From the NCBI GenBank assembly GCA_034431895.1, contig DAOUCM010000122.1:1-20078 (forward strand): a stretch of DNA of 20,078 bases, given 5' to 3'. Shown piece after piece: positions 14,140-19,991 of the stretch. The notes below the pieces were generated by a model. It was not told the origin of the DNA and ran no database searches. It was given only the letters and a program-made list of their open reading frames with translations. This stretch comes from JAABUE01 sp034431895. GTDB lineage: Bacteria; Chloroflexota; Anaerolineae; Anaerolineales; Villigracilaceae. Position 1 is the stretch's first letter. Each line of letters begins with the position of its first letter. Both the position numbers and the translations under genes were made by a program.

Positions 14140-14742
14140 ATGCGGTTTCATACAAAGATCATGCCCGCTACCTCTCGTCAAAAAATTTTGGAGTACTTGA
14201 GGAAGCATCGCGCTGCTTCGGCGGGGGAGATTGCGCGTGTGTTGCGCATGACGCCCGCCAATGCGCGCCGTCATCTGGCTATTCTGGCAGCGGATGGGCG
14301 GGTGGAGGCTGTCTCTGCCCACAACGGGGGCAGGGGAAGGCCCGAGAAGGCGTATCATCTCTCGGAGGCGCTGGTAGGAGATAACCTGGCAGCGTTGACA
14401 GAGGCTCTTTTAGCGGAAGCAGGCCCAGGCGTGAGCATGGAGGCGGTGGGGAGGCGCTTGGCAGGCGAGTCCATTCCGTCTCGTTTGCCTTTGGCGCGCC
14501 GTCTGGCCATGGCGGTCGAGCGTTTGAACGCGATGCACTATCAGGCACGTTGGGAGGCCGGTCCGCTCGGCCCGCGCGTGATCTTGGGGCATTGTCCGTA
14601 TGCGGCCATCATTCAGCAGCACCCGCAACTATGCCGCATGGATGGGGCTTTGTTGACGGCGTTGTTGGACGAAGCCGTGCAACCCGTCAAGGTGGACTCG
14701 GCGCACGCGCCGCCCTGTATTTTCTTGCTTGCAAGTCGTTAG
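14140..14742 (+). CDS. Winged-helix regulator with SufR-type Fe-S cysteine pattern
   Basis: This is a 200-residue transcription factor. The DeoR/ArsR-like winged helix spans ~11-76: ILEYLRKHRAASAGEIARVL (17-36), then NARRHLAIL and GRGRPEKAYHLSE. The C-terminal part has C152 (HCPYAAI), C165 (PQLCRMDGALLTALL) and C193 (PPCIFLL). The spacing C-x12-C-x27-C equals that of the [4Fe-4S] ligands of cyanobacterial SufR (C164, C177, C205, as I recall). It is therefore probably an Fe-S- or redox-sensing repressor. No suf genes follow; its neighbours are a HAD-DinB protein and a cysteine-rich protein, which are its likely targets along with itself. ATG 14140 has AAGG just upstream; ATG 14161 is an alternative that leaves all domains intact. 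Confidence 0.85.
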   Translation: MRFHTKIMPATSRQKILEYLRKHRAASAGEIARVLRMTPANARRHLAILAADGRVEAVSAHNGGRGRPEKAYHLSEALVGDNLAALTEALLAEAGPGVSMEAVGRRLAGESIPSRLPLARRLAMAVERLNAMHYQARWEAGPLGPRVILGHCPYAAIIQQHPQLCRMDGALLTALLDEAVQPVKVDSAHAPPCIFLLASR

Positions 14743-14809
14743 TTTGTTACAGGGGGATATTTGGATTTTGCCGGATGCCAATCCTTTGTAGGCGCTTGCT
14801 TATAACCTG

Positions 14810-14878
14810 AATTCGGGATAAACCTTCGAATCGTCCCGAAGGCTCGCTAAAAAGCCTTCGGGACGGTTATCCCGAATT
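14810..14878. repeat. Nested palindromic repeat, copy 2
   Basis: The outer arms AATTCGGGATAA (14810-14821) and TTATCCCGAATT (14867-14878) pair perfectly over 12 bp. The inner arms CGTCCCGAAGGCT (14832-14844) and AGCCTTCGGGACG (14853-14865) pair perfectly over 13 bp around an 8-nt loop. The left arm has 10 unpaired bases between the two stems against one on the right. The right half matches copy 1 at 12414-12439 in all but one base. It lies 67 bases after the SufR-like gene and could serve as a transcription stop or mRNA 3' end for either strand. Together with copy 1 it brackets the three-gene unit 12606-14742. Confidence 0.8.
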
Positions 14879-14883
14879 GGCGT

Positions 14884-14955
14884 TTATAGTATTCCCGCTC
14901 GACATTTGCATTGTCCGCGCAAATCTTCTTCCAAGAGTGTCTTGCGGTCTATCAT
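14884..14955 (-). CDS. Possible 23-residue small protein behind its own promoter
   Basis: The short frame MIDRKTLLEED...CKCRAGIL (23 residues, a CxC near the end, charged, no membrane segment) starts with ATG at 14955. A purine-rich AAGGGAAGGG ribosome-site candidate stands just upstream and a strong sigma70-type promoter about 45 bases further up. It ends 5 bases before the palindromic repeat, which could form the 3' end of the transcript. It may be a real small protein, a leader, the remnant of a decayed gene, or incidental within a small RNA. I do not recognise it. Confidence 0.35.
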   Translation of the reverse strand: MIDRKTLLEEDLRGQCKCRAGIL

Positions 14956-14998
14956 ACTTGCCCTTCCCTTCTCAAAATGGTTGTGGATAACTGAAATT

Positions 14999-15027
14999 AT
15001 TGTAGCAAACGAGAATGTGAAAGTCAA
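14999..15027 (-). promoter_or_regulatory. Orphan sigma70-type promoter in the 14743-15127 gap
   Basis: On the minus strand TTGACT (15027-15022) and TACAAT (15004-14999) are separated by exactly 17 nt, 5/6 matches each. The predicted start is near 14992. It points at the 23-codon frame and palindromic repeat copy 2, towards the convergent SufR-like gene. A perfect DnaA-box sequence, TTATCCACA, covers about +2 to +10 (14990-14982). The remainder of the gap holds only the repeat and the mrp-side hairpin. Confidence 0.6.
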
Positions 15028-15073
15028 TCATTAATTTGGTATAGTAAAACGTGACCGCCAGGAGAATAGCAAA

Positions 15074-15103
15074 CATCCCCAGGATACTTGCCTGCTGGGG
15101 ATG
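15074..15103 (-). terminator. Hairpin after mrp, probable operon terminator
   Basis: A 9-bp perfect stem CATCCCCAG (15074-15082) / CTGGGGATG (15095-15103) with a 12-nt loop lies 25 bases beyond the mrp stop. On the minus strand it is followed by TTTGCTATTC, a short T run; on the plus strand it is followed by AAGAAACG. It therefore most likely ends the iscX-nuo-mrp transcript, with modest strength. Confidence 0.55.
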
Positions 15104-15127
15104 AAGAAACGCGCAGATTGATTTCGT

Positions 15128-16207
15128 CTACTCGATGATGTTGATTGGCAGGGTATGGTTCCCGCCCAGCGCCGCCACGCTGACTTTGGCCGCCACCTGC
15201 TGGGCGATCTCGCGCAGCGACCTGGCCGCCGCCGACTCAGGTTTGGAAACCACGATGGGCTTGCCGTTGTCACCGCTCACGCGCACGTCCGCGTCAATCG
15301 GCACTTTGCCCAAGAAAGGTACATTTGCGGTGTTGGCCAGTTGCTCGCCTCCGCCGGAGCCAAAAATGTCCATGCGCGTACCGTCTGGCAGGTCCAGGTA
15401 CGACATGTTTTCGATGACGCCCAGGATAGGGACTTCCAACTGGCGGAACATGTTCAGCCCGCGCCCGGCATCTTCCAGCGAGACCAATTGCGGCAGGGTC
15501 ACGATGATGGCGCCGCTCAGGGGCAGCGCCTGCGCCAGCGACAGCGCCGCGTCGCCTGTGCCGGGTGGCAAGTCCACGATCAGGTAGTCCAGTTCGCCCC
15601 AATTCACATCGCTCAGGAACTGTCGGATGGCCGAGTTGAGCATGGGGCCGCGCCAGATGAGCGGTTGGCCGGGTTTGACCAGCAGGCCCATCGAGACCAT
15701 CTTGATTCCAAAGGCTTGAGCGGGGCTGAGTTTCTCTCCCTGCGGCGGCGGCAGCGTCTCTACGCCGAGCATGGTGGGGATATTGGGGCCGTAGATGTCA
15801 GCATCCATCAGCCCAACGCGCGCGCCGCTTTGCGCCAATGCCACAGCGATATTGACGGCCACTGTGCTTTTGCCCACGCCGCCTTTGCCTGAACCGATTG
15901 CAATGGCGTTGCGGATGGGCATATTGACCAGCCCGCGCATGCGGCCATCGTTGGGGACATCCGAATCCATCTTGACGGCGACCGATTCGACGCCTTCGAC
16001 CGCCATCACTGCTTGCTCGGCTTCCTGTTGGATGCGGCTGCGCAGCGGACAGGCAGGCGTGGTCAGCATGATGGTAAAAGAGACTTTGCCGCCCTCGATT
16101 TCCAGATTGCGGATCATGTTCAAGGTCACCAGGTCTTTGTGCAGTTCGGGTTCCTGTACTTTGGAGAGGGCCGAGAGGATGGTTTCTTTCGTAGGAGTGT
16201 TCGTCAT
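15128..16207 (-). CDS. mrp: Mrp/Ind1-type P-loop ATPase, Fe-S cluster carrier, lacking the usual CxxC
   Basis: Mrp (ApbC, Nbp35, Ind1) proteins bind and deliver [4Fe-4S] clusters; the mitochondrial Ind1 homologue is needed for complex I assembly. The 359-residue protein has an N-terminal MIP18/DUF59 domain (~5-80) with TTPACPLR (C53). The deviant Walker A GSGKGGVGKST is at 105-115, DADIYGPNIP at ~135-144, and DLPPGTGD at 212-219. Where most members have a C-x-x-C pair after ENMSY (266-270), this one reads LDLPDGTRMDIFG and has no cysteine, as I recall for cyanobacterial relatives. Cluster binding must use other residues or be absent. It is the last gene of the iscX-nuoB-nuoCD-nuoI operon, starting 5 bases after nuoI with AAGGT upstream, which points to service for those Fe-S subunits. 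Confidence 0.93.
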   Translation of the reverse strand: MTNTPTKETILSALSKVQEPELHKDLVTLNMIRNLEIEGGKVSFTIMLTTPACPLRSRIQQEAEQAVMAVEGVESVAVKMDSDVPNDGRMRGLVNMPIRNAIAIGSGKGGVGKSTVAVNIAVALAQSGARVGLMDADIYGPNIPTMLGVETLPPPQGEKLSPAQAFGIKMVSMGLLVKPGQPLIWRGPMLNSAIRQFLSDVNWGELDYLIVDLPPGTGDAALSLAQALPLSGAIIVTLPQLVSLEDAGRGLNMFRQLEVPILGVIENMSYLDLPDGTRMDIFGSGGGEQLANTANVPFLGKVPIDADVRVSGDNGKPIVVSKPESAAARSLREIAQQVAAKVSVAALGGNHTLPINIIE

Positions 16208-16212
16208 GGGTT

Positions 16213-16815
16213 TTACCTTGCTTCCGCTTTGGCTGCTGCTTTGGCGGCCTCTTTTGCCCGGCGGGCTTCATCTTCGCGTGCCGCGTTCAAAGGGCGGATG
16301 CTGGCATAATAGGAGGCTGGTTTGAGCAGCCGGTCCAGGTCGAATACGTTACGCCCGTAGGAAGCGATTTCGTAATCGTGATCCATTTTGATGGCGTCGA
16401 ACGGGCAGTACTCGGCGCAGAAGCCACAGTTCATGCAAATGTCGGCGTCAATGTAGAATTCGGCTGGTGCAGGAACAGGCTTGCCGGTGGCCGGGTCTAC
16501 CGTTCGCACGATCCAAATGCACTGCGGCGGACAGACCTTGGAGCAGATGCCGCACGAGGTGCAGCGTATTTCTTTTTTCCCGCCTTCGCCTTCATCATAG
16601 ACCAGAAACGGCACGTAACGGAATTCTTCTGGTATAGGCAGTTTTTCTTCCGGGTACTGGATGGTGAAGATGCCGCGCGTATCCTTGCTGGAGCGGCGGG
16701 CAATGCCTTCCGGTTTGTAGTAGCGGCGGCCCCACCAGACGATGTCTTCTATGTATGTGGCGACAAAGCGTTTCAGGGTCACGCCCAGACCTTTGAGTAT
16801 ACCTTTTCCGTACAT
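16213..16815 (-). CDS. nuoI: NADH-quinone oxidoreductase subunit I (NuoI), 2x[4Fe-4S]
   Basis: NuoI is the peripheral-arm subunit of complex I that carries clusters N6a and N6b and links NuoG to NuoB. The 200 residues hold two canonical motifs: CTSCGICSKVCP (C85, C88, C91, C95) and CMNCGFCAEYCP (C127, C130, C133, C137). The amphipathic N-terminus (GILKGLGVTLKRF) anchors it near the membrane. The C-terminal tail (~178-200) is Ala/Lys/Glu/Arg-rich low complexity and not part of the core fold. AGGAG lies 8 nt before the ATG, which follows the nuoCD stop by 11 bases. NuoH, which usually precedes nuoI, is missing from the locus. Confidence 0.94.
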   Translation of the reverse strand: MYGKGILKGLGVTLKRFVATYIEDIVWWGRRYYKPEGIARRSSKDTRGIFTIQYPEEKLPIPEEFRYVPFLVYDEGEGGKKEIRCTSCGICSKVCPPQCIWIVRTVDPATGKPVPAPAEFYIDADICMNCGFCAEYCPFDAIKMDHDYEIASYGRNVFDLDRLLKPASYYASIRPLNAAREDEARRAKEAAKAAAKAEAR

Positions 16816-16826
16816 GTTTTCTTCTC

Positions 16827-18596
16827 CTACCGGTCCAGTTCGCCAAGCACGATGTCAACGGCGCCCAGGATAGCGACGAAATCCGCGATTTTGTTGCCGA
16901 CACACATCTTTTCCAGCGCGGTCAGGTTGATGAAAGAGGGGGCGCGCACGTGATAGCGCCAGGGATTGGGCTTGCCGGTCGAGATGACGTAGAAGCCCAG
17001 TTCGCCTTTGGGGGCTTCGATGCGGCCATAGGCCTCGCCGGGTGGGACGCGCACCTGGTAGGCAGGTTTGCCAGACAGAACGGGGCCTTCGGGAATGTCA
17101 CGAATGGCTTGCTCGAGGATGCGCAGGCTCTGGCGCATTTCCTCCACGCGCACCAGGTAGCGGGCGTACATGTCGCCTTCGGGGCGGGTGACCACGTCGA
17201 AGTCGAAGCGGTCGTAAATTCCGTAGGGTTCGGCGCGGCGGATGTCATACGGTACGCCCGAAGCGCGCAGCATAGGGCCGGTCATCGAGTAGGCGATGGC
17301 GTCTTCGGCGCTCAAGTAGCCAATGCCTTTCAAGCGCGCTACCAGAATTTCGTTTTCGGTCAAGTAGCGTTCGAACTCTTCGATTTTGGCAGGCAGGCGG
17401 TCGTAGACCAATCCTTTCAGTTTTTCGAAGGCCTCGGGTGGCACATCGCGCACCACGCCGCCAAAGCGGTGATAGTTGCACATCATCCGCGAGCCAGAAG
17501 CGGCCTCGAAGATGTCGAGAATCAATTCGCGTTCCTCGAAAGCGTACAACGCCGGGGTGAAATAGGTGCCCAGGTCGTTCAGCATCATGCCAATCCAAAT
17601 GAGGTGATTTTGGATGCGGGTGAGTTCGGCCATGATGACGCGCAGGTATTCGGCGCGCTCGGCTACCTGGATGCCCATCAGTTTTTCGACCGCCAGCGAG
17701 TAGCCCCAATTGTTCGACATGGAGTTGAAATAGTCCAGCCGGTCGGTGTAGGGCATGTTTTGAAGGAAAGTGTTGCGTTCACCGATCTTTTCGTGATTGC
17801 GATGCAAGTAGCCCATGACCGGTTTCAGGCTGACGACCGTCTCGCCGTCCAGCACCACTACCGCACGGAATACGCCATGCGTGGAGGGGTGCTGCGGCCC
17901 CATGTTGACGACGATGCGCTCGGTTTCCATGCCGCTTTCGTCGGTGGATGTGTATTTCTTCAACGAGGCATAAAGTGCCTCTTCGGGGTCGGTGGGCGTC
18001 CACTTTTCGGGGTCGAATTTTTCGGGATAGCGGACGTTGTCTTTGTAAAGGCTCTTCTCTTCTGCGCTGACGTGATGACCTTCGGGCCAGCGGCTCTTGT
18101 AAGGTTTGGCTTCTTCTTCGTAGTAGGCTTCCTGCCAGTCCTTGCGCATGGGATGGCCTTCGAAACCTTCCCAAGTCAAGATGCGGCGCAGGTCGGGATG
18201 GCCGCTGAAGCGGATGCCGTACAAATCCCAGATTTCGCGTTCCTGGAAGTCGGCGCCCGGCCAGATGTCAATGACCGATGGCACTTCGATAGGGTCAACG
18301 CGCGGCACTTGCACTTTGAAGAAAACGCCCGGCCCGCCGGTGGTTTTGTAGACCTGATAGACCACTTCCATTTTCCCTTCGGGCAGGTAGTCTACGCCGG
18401 TGACAGAGGAGAGCAGATCGTAGCCGAGTTCATCGCGCAAGAAGGTGGCTACGGCGCGCAGATGGTCTTTTTCGACTATCCAGCCAGAATAGCCGGGGCG
18501 TTCGTCGGGGCGGACAGCGCCGGGGAATTTGGCAGCCAAGTCGAGGGGGCTGTCCTGAGCCGGTCGAGGGGCTTCGGTTTGCATTGGGGTTGACAT
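16827..18596 (-). CDS. nuoCD: NADH-quinone oxidoreductase fused subunits C and D (NuoCD)
   Basis: This single 589-residue frame joins two complex I subunits of the quinone-binding module. Residues ~15-160 are NuoC with the signature EREIWDLYGIRFSGHPDLRR (119-138). A charged linker (~160-225) leads into NuoD, which starts near NMGPQHPSTHG (231-241) and has TDRLDYFNSMSNN, IRAELTRIQNHL-like helices, GVPYDIRR and the C-terminal ILGAVDIVLGELDR. NuoD supplies the quinone-site histidine in HPSTHG. In many bacteria C and D are separate; this fusion is like that of enterobacteria. The first ~20 residues (TEAPRPAQDSPLDLA) are not typical NuoC and overlap a known kind of interspersed repeat at DNA level. 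GGAGG lies 5 nt before the ATG; nuoB ends 8 bases upstream. Confidence 0.94.
   Translation of the reverse strand: MSTPMQTEAPRPAQDSPLDLAAKFPGAVRPDERPGYSGWIVEKDHLRAVATFLRDELGYDLLSSVTGVDYLPEGKMEVVYQVYKTTGGPGVFFKVQVPRVDPIEVPSVIDIWPGADFQEREIWDLYGIRFSGHPDLRRILTWEGFEGHPMRKDWQEAYYEEEAKPYKSRWPEGHHVSAEEKSLYKDNVRYPEKFDPEKWTPTDPEEALYASLKKYTSTDESGMETERIVVNMGPQHPSTHGVFRAVVVLDGETVVSLKPVMGYLHRNHEKIGERNTFLQNMPYTDRLDYFNSMSNNWGYSLAVEKLMGIQVAERAEYLRVIMAELTRIQNHLIWIGMMLNDLGTYFTPALYAFEERELILDIFEAASGSRMMCNYHRFGGVVRDVPPEAFEKLKGLVYDRLPAKIEEFERYLTENEILVARLKGIGYLSAEDAIAYSMTGPMLRASGVPYDIRRAEPYGIYDRFDFDVVTRPEGDMYARYLVRVEEMRQSLRILEQAIRDIPEGPVLSGKPAYQVRVPPGEAYGRIEAPKGELGFYVISTGKPNPWRYHVRAPSFINLTALEKMCVGNKIADFVAILGAVDIVLGELDR
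18549..18571. repeat. Interspersed-repeat-like segment inside the nuoCD 5' end
   Basis: Read on the minus strand this segment is CCCCTCGACCGGCTCAGGAC plus AGC. It closely resembles the short palindrome-like repeats of the CCTTCGACNNGCTCAGGAC type scattered in many environmental bacterial genomes, whose translations give PSTGSGQ in another frame (also seen here). In the nuoCD frame it encodes PRPAQDSP, residues ~10-17. Only one copy is in the window, so the repeat status rests on recognition of the consensus from memory. Confidence 0.45.
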
Positions 18597-18604
18597 GTTG
18601 CCTC

Positions 18605-19240
18605 CTATGCCTCTTTCGACGGGACTTGCGCAGCAATTTGCTTGATCTCGGCCTTGCGGCGCAAATCGATCAGGTCTGGACCCAAAACGGGCACCGGGAT
18701 TTCGACCGAATCGGGGCCTTTGCGGTACCAGCGTACCTGCCGGATGGATTGCTTGTCTATCTTTTCTTGCAGTTTGATCAGGCCGGCAATCAGGGCTTGT
18801 GGGGTGGGCGGGCAGCCGGGGATGTAGACATCCACCGGCAAGAATTTGTCTATGCCTGAAACCACATTGTAGCCCTCTTTGAAAGGCCCGCCGCCCGAAG
18901 CGCAGGCGCCCATTGCAACCACGTATTTCGGTTCGGGCATCTGGTTGTACAAGCGCACGATGGCCGGCACCATTTTCTTGGTCACCGTGCCAGAAACCAG
19001 CATCAGGTCGCTTTGGCGCGGCGTGGGGCGCATCACTTCCATGCCGAAACGTGCCATGTCGTAACGCGCGGCTTGCGCGGCGATCATTTCAATGGCACAG
19101 CAGGCCAGGCCAAACATCATCGGCCAGACAGATGAGCGTCGTCCCCAGTTGTAGATGCGGTCGAGCGTAGTGATGGCTACGACATTCTTCATATCCTCTG
19201 GAATGTCATAGCCGGGCGAATTGAGTTCGTGATCATCCAT
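18605..19240 (-). CDS. nuoB: NADH-quinone oxidoreductase subunit B (NuoB), cluster N2
   Basis: NuoB carries the terminal [4Fe-4S] cluster N2 that reduces quinone. The 211-residue protein has the adjacent cysteine pair C47-C48 in MFGLACCAIEM, C113 in GACASGGG and C143 in IPGCPPTP, the full N2 ligand set. RYDMARFGMEVMRPTPRQSDLM is the expected helix and strand (cited by its parts). The N-terminus (MDDHELNSPGYDIPEDM) is somewhat long, and the C-terminus has an extra ~30 residues after the core (PDSVEIPVPVLGPDLIDLRR). ATG 19240 has AGGAG ~8 nt upstream and lies within the last codons of iscX (8-bp overlap), so the genes are translationally coupled. Confidence 0.95.
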   Translation of the reverse strand: MDDHELNSPGYDIPEDMKNVVAITTLDRIYNWGRRSSVWPMMFGLACCAIEMIAAQAARYDMARFGMEVMRPTPRQSDLMLVSGTVTKKMVPAIVRLYNQMPEPKYVVAMGACASGGGPFKEGYNVVSGIDKFLPVDVYIPGCPPTPQALIAGLIKLQEKIDKQSIRQVRWYRKGPDSVEIPVPVLGPDLIDLRRKAEIKQIAAQVPSKEA

Positions 19241-19445
19241 AAATTGTCTCCTCGTACCAGTCTCGAAGGATTGCGGAGAGGATGTCGTCGTTGCACAGCG
19301 ACGGGTCATCCTGGAATTCCGGGAGCGCCAGCGTCCATTCATAGACTTGACCCAGGCGTACGGTAGCCAAATCCACGTGCGGGTAGAGGCGTTTCAAAGC
19401 CAGCGCGATGGCATACGTGGATTCCCAGGTCAGTGTAATGGACAT
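19233..19445 (-). CDS. iscX: IscX-like Fe-S assembly protein
   Basis: IscX is a small acidic protein that binds the cysteine desulfurase IscS and iron, and tunes Fe-S cluster synthesis. The 70 residues align along their whole length with E. coli IscX (66 residues): LTWESTYAIALALKRLYPHV then DLATVRLGQVYEWTL, and the hallmark acidic end FQDDPSLCNDDILSAILRDW. ATG 19445 gives exactly the family N-terminus; upstream codons in frame are AT-rich and cross the promoter. No IscS, IscU or ferredoxin gene is nearby. Instead it is the first gene of an operon of complex I Fe-S subunits ending in mrp, which suggests use in maturing those subunits. The transcript appears to be almost leaderless. Confidence 0.88.
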   Translation of the reverse strand: MSITLTWESTYAIALALKRLYPHVDLATVRLGQVYEWTLALPEFQDDPSLCNDDILSAILRDWYEETIYG

Positions 19446-19454
19446 GACGATTGA

Positions 19455-19483
19455 ATTATATCGTTGTGTAACAGGCGGGTCAA
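19455..19483 (-). promoter_or_regulatory. sigma70-type promoter of the iscX-nuoB-nuoCD-nuoI-mrp operon
   Basis: On the minus strand TTGACC (19483-19478), a 17-nt spacer and TATAAT (19460-19455) give 5/6 and 6/6 matches. Transcription should begin near 19448, only ~3 nt before the iscX ATG at 19445, so the mRNA would be leaderless or nearly so. No Shine-Dalgarno could fit in that leader. Confidence 0.75.
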
Positions 19484-19491
19484 TCCAATTA

Positions 19492-19509
19492 TGAAAATAT
19501 ATGTTTTCA
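19492..19509. promoter_or_regulatory. 18-bp near-perfect palindrome upstream of the nuo promoter
   Basis: TGAAAATATATGTTTTCA pairs in 8 of 9 positions about its centre at 19500/19501, around -53 relative to the predicted nuo-operon start. This is a usual place for an activator or regulator dimer. It does not match the FNR, CRP or Rex consensus closely enough to name the factor. Confidence 0.45.
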
Positions 19510-19600
19510 AAAATAAACTTGTGAGCATTGTCATCGGCTTTGTATGACAACCGACTGTGTATGCGGTTCGAATGGATGCACTTACGCCTTCCCGTTTGGC

Positions 19601-19630
19601 TTGGCCTCAGACGCAAAAAAGGGATAGAAT
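19601..19630 (+). promoter_or_regulatory. Candidate promoter of the small membrane protein gene
   Basis: TTGGCC (19601-19606) and TAGAAT (19625-19630) are separated by 18 nt, 4/6 and 5/6 matches. Transcription would start near 19637, about 2 nt before the ATG at 19639, again a nearly leaderless layout with no ribosome site. Confidence 0.45.
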
Positions 19631-19638
19631 TGCACCGT

Positions 19639-19929
19639 ATGACGGTGCCAGCCTTGCTTTTGGCTTTCTTGATTGCTAGTCTATACGGCGCCTTGTATCA
19701 CTTGCTGCGCGGCGGCGGGCCAGGGCGGCTGCTGTTTTATTTGCTTTTGGCGTGGGTGGGCTTTGGGGCGGGTTACTTTTTGGGCTTGTGGCGGGGATGG
19801 AGGCTCGTTCCATTGGGCCCGCTCGACTTAGGCTTGAGCACGCTTGGCAGTCTGTTCTTCTTGCTCGTCGGGGATTGGCTTGGCCGCTTTCGTGTAGCCA
19901 ATCAGGTGCAAGCGGCAGATGAAGAGTAA
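19639..19929 (+). CDS. Small integral membrane protein of unknown function
   Basis: I do not recognise this 96-residue protein. It has three hydrophobic segments, at ~4-22 (ALLLAFLIASLYGALYHL), ~31-50 (LLFYLLLAWVGFGAGYFLGL, glycine-rich) and ~61-80 (LDLGLSTLGSLFFLLVGDWL). They are separated by short basic loops (RGGGPGR, WRGWR), and a polar acidic tail ends in AADEE. There are no catalytic motifs or cysteines. It diverges from the iscX-nuo operon and is the last gene before the CRISPR-like edge. ATG 19639 is chosen because the hydrophobic helix starts directly after it and a -10 element stands just upstream. Confidence 0.65.
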   Translation: MTVPALLLAFLIASLYGALYHLLRGGGPGRLLFYLLLAWVGFGAGYFLGLWRGWRLVPLGPLDLGLSTLGSLFFLLVGDWLGRFRVANQVQAADEE

Positions 19930-19991
19930 AAACGGCTTGATGGGGAAGGAAACGCTGAATGCCCGTATAGGCATCGAATGACGCGAAGGTC

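Noticed and set aside
14982..14990. Perfect DnaA box TTATCCACA (minus strand)
   Set aside because: It is a single copy; no cluster of boxes, no AT-rich unwinding region and no dnaA or dnaN nearby, so not an origin. Kept only as a note on the adjacent promoter.
16950..18593. Open frame of 547 codons on the plus strand
   Set aside because: It is exactly antisense to nuoCD, whose product has full family motifs; the plus-strand translation is repetitive in His, Phe and Val and has no recognisable domain. It is open only because of codon-position GC bias.
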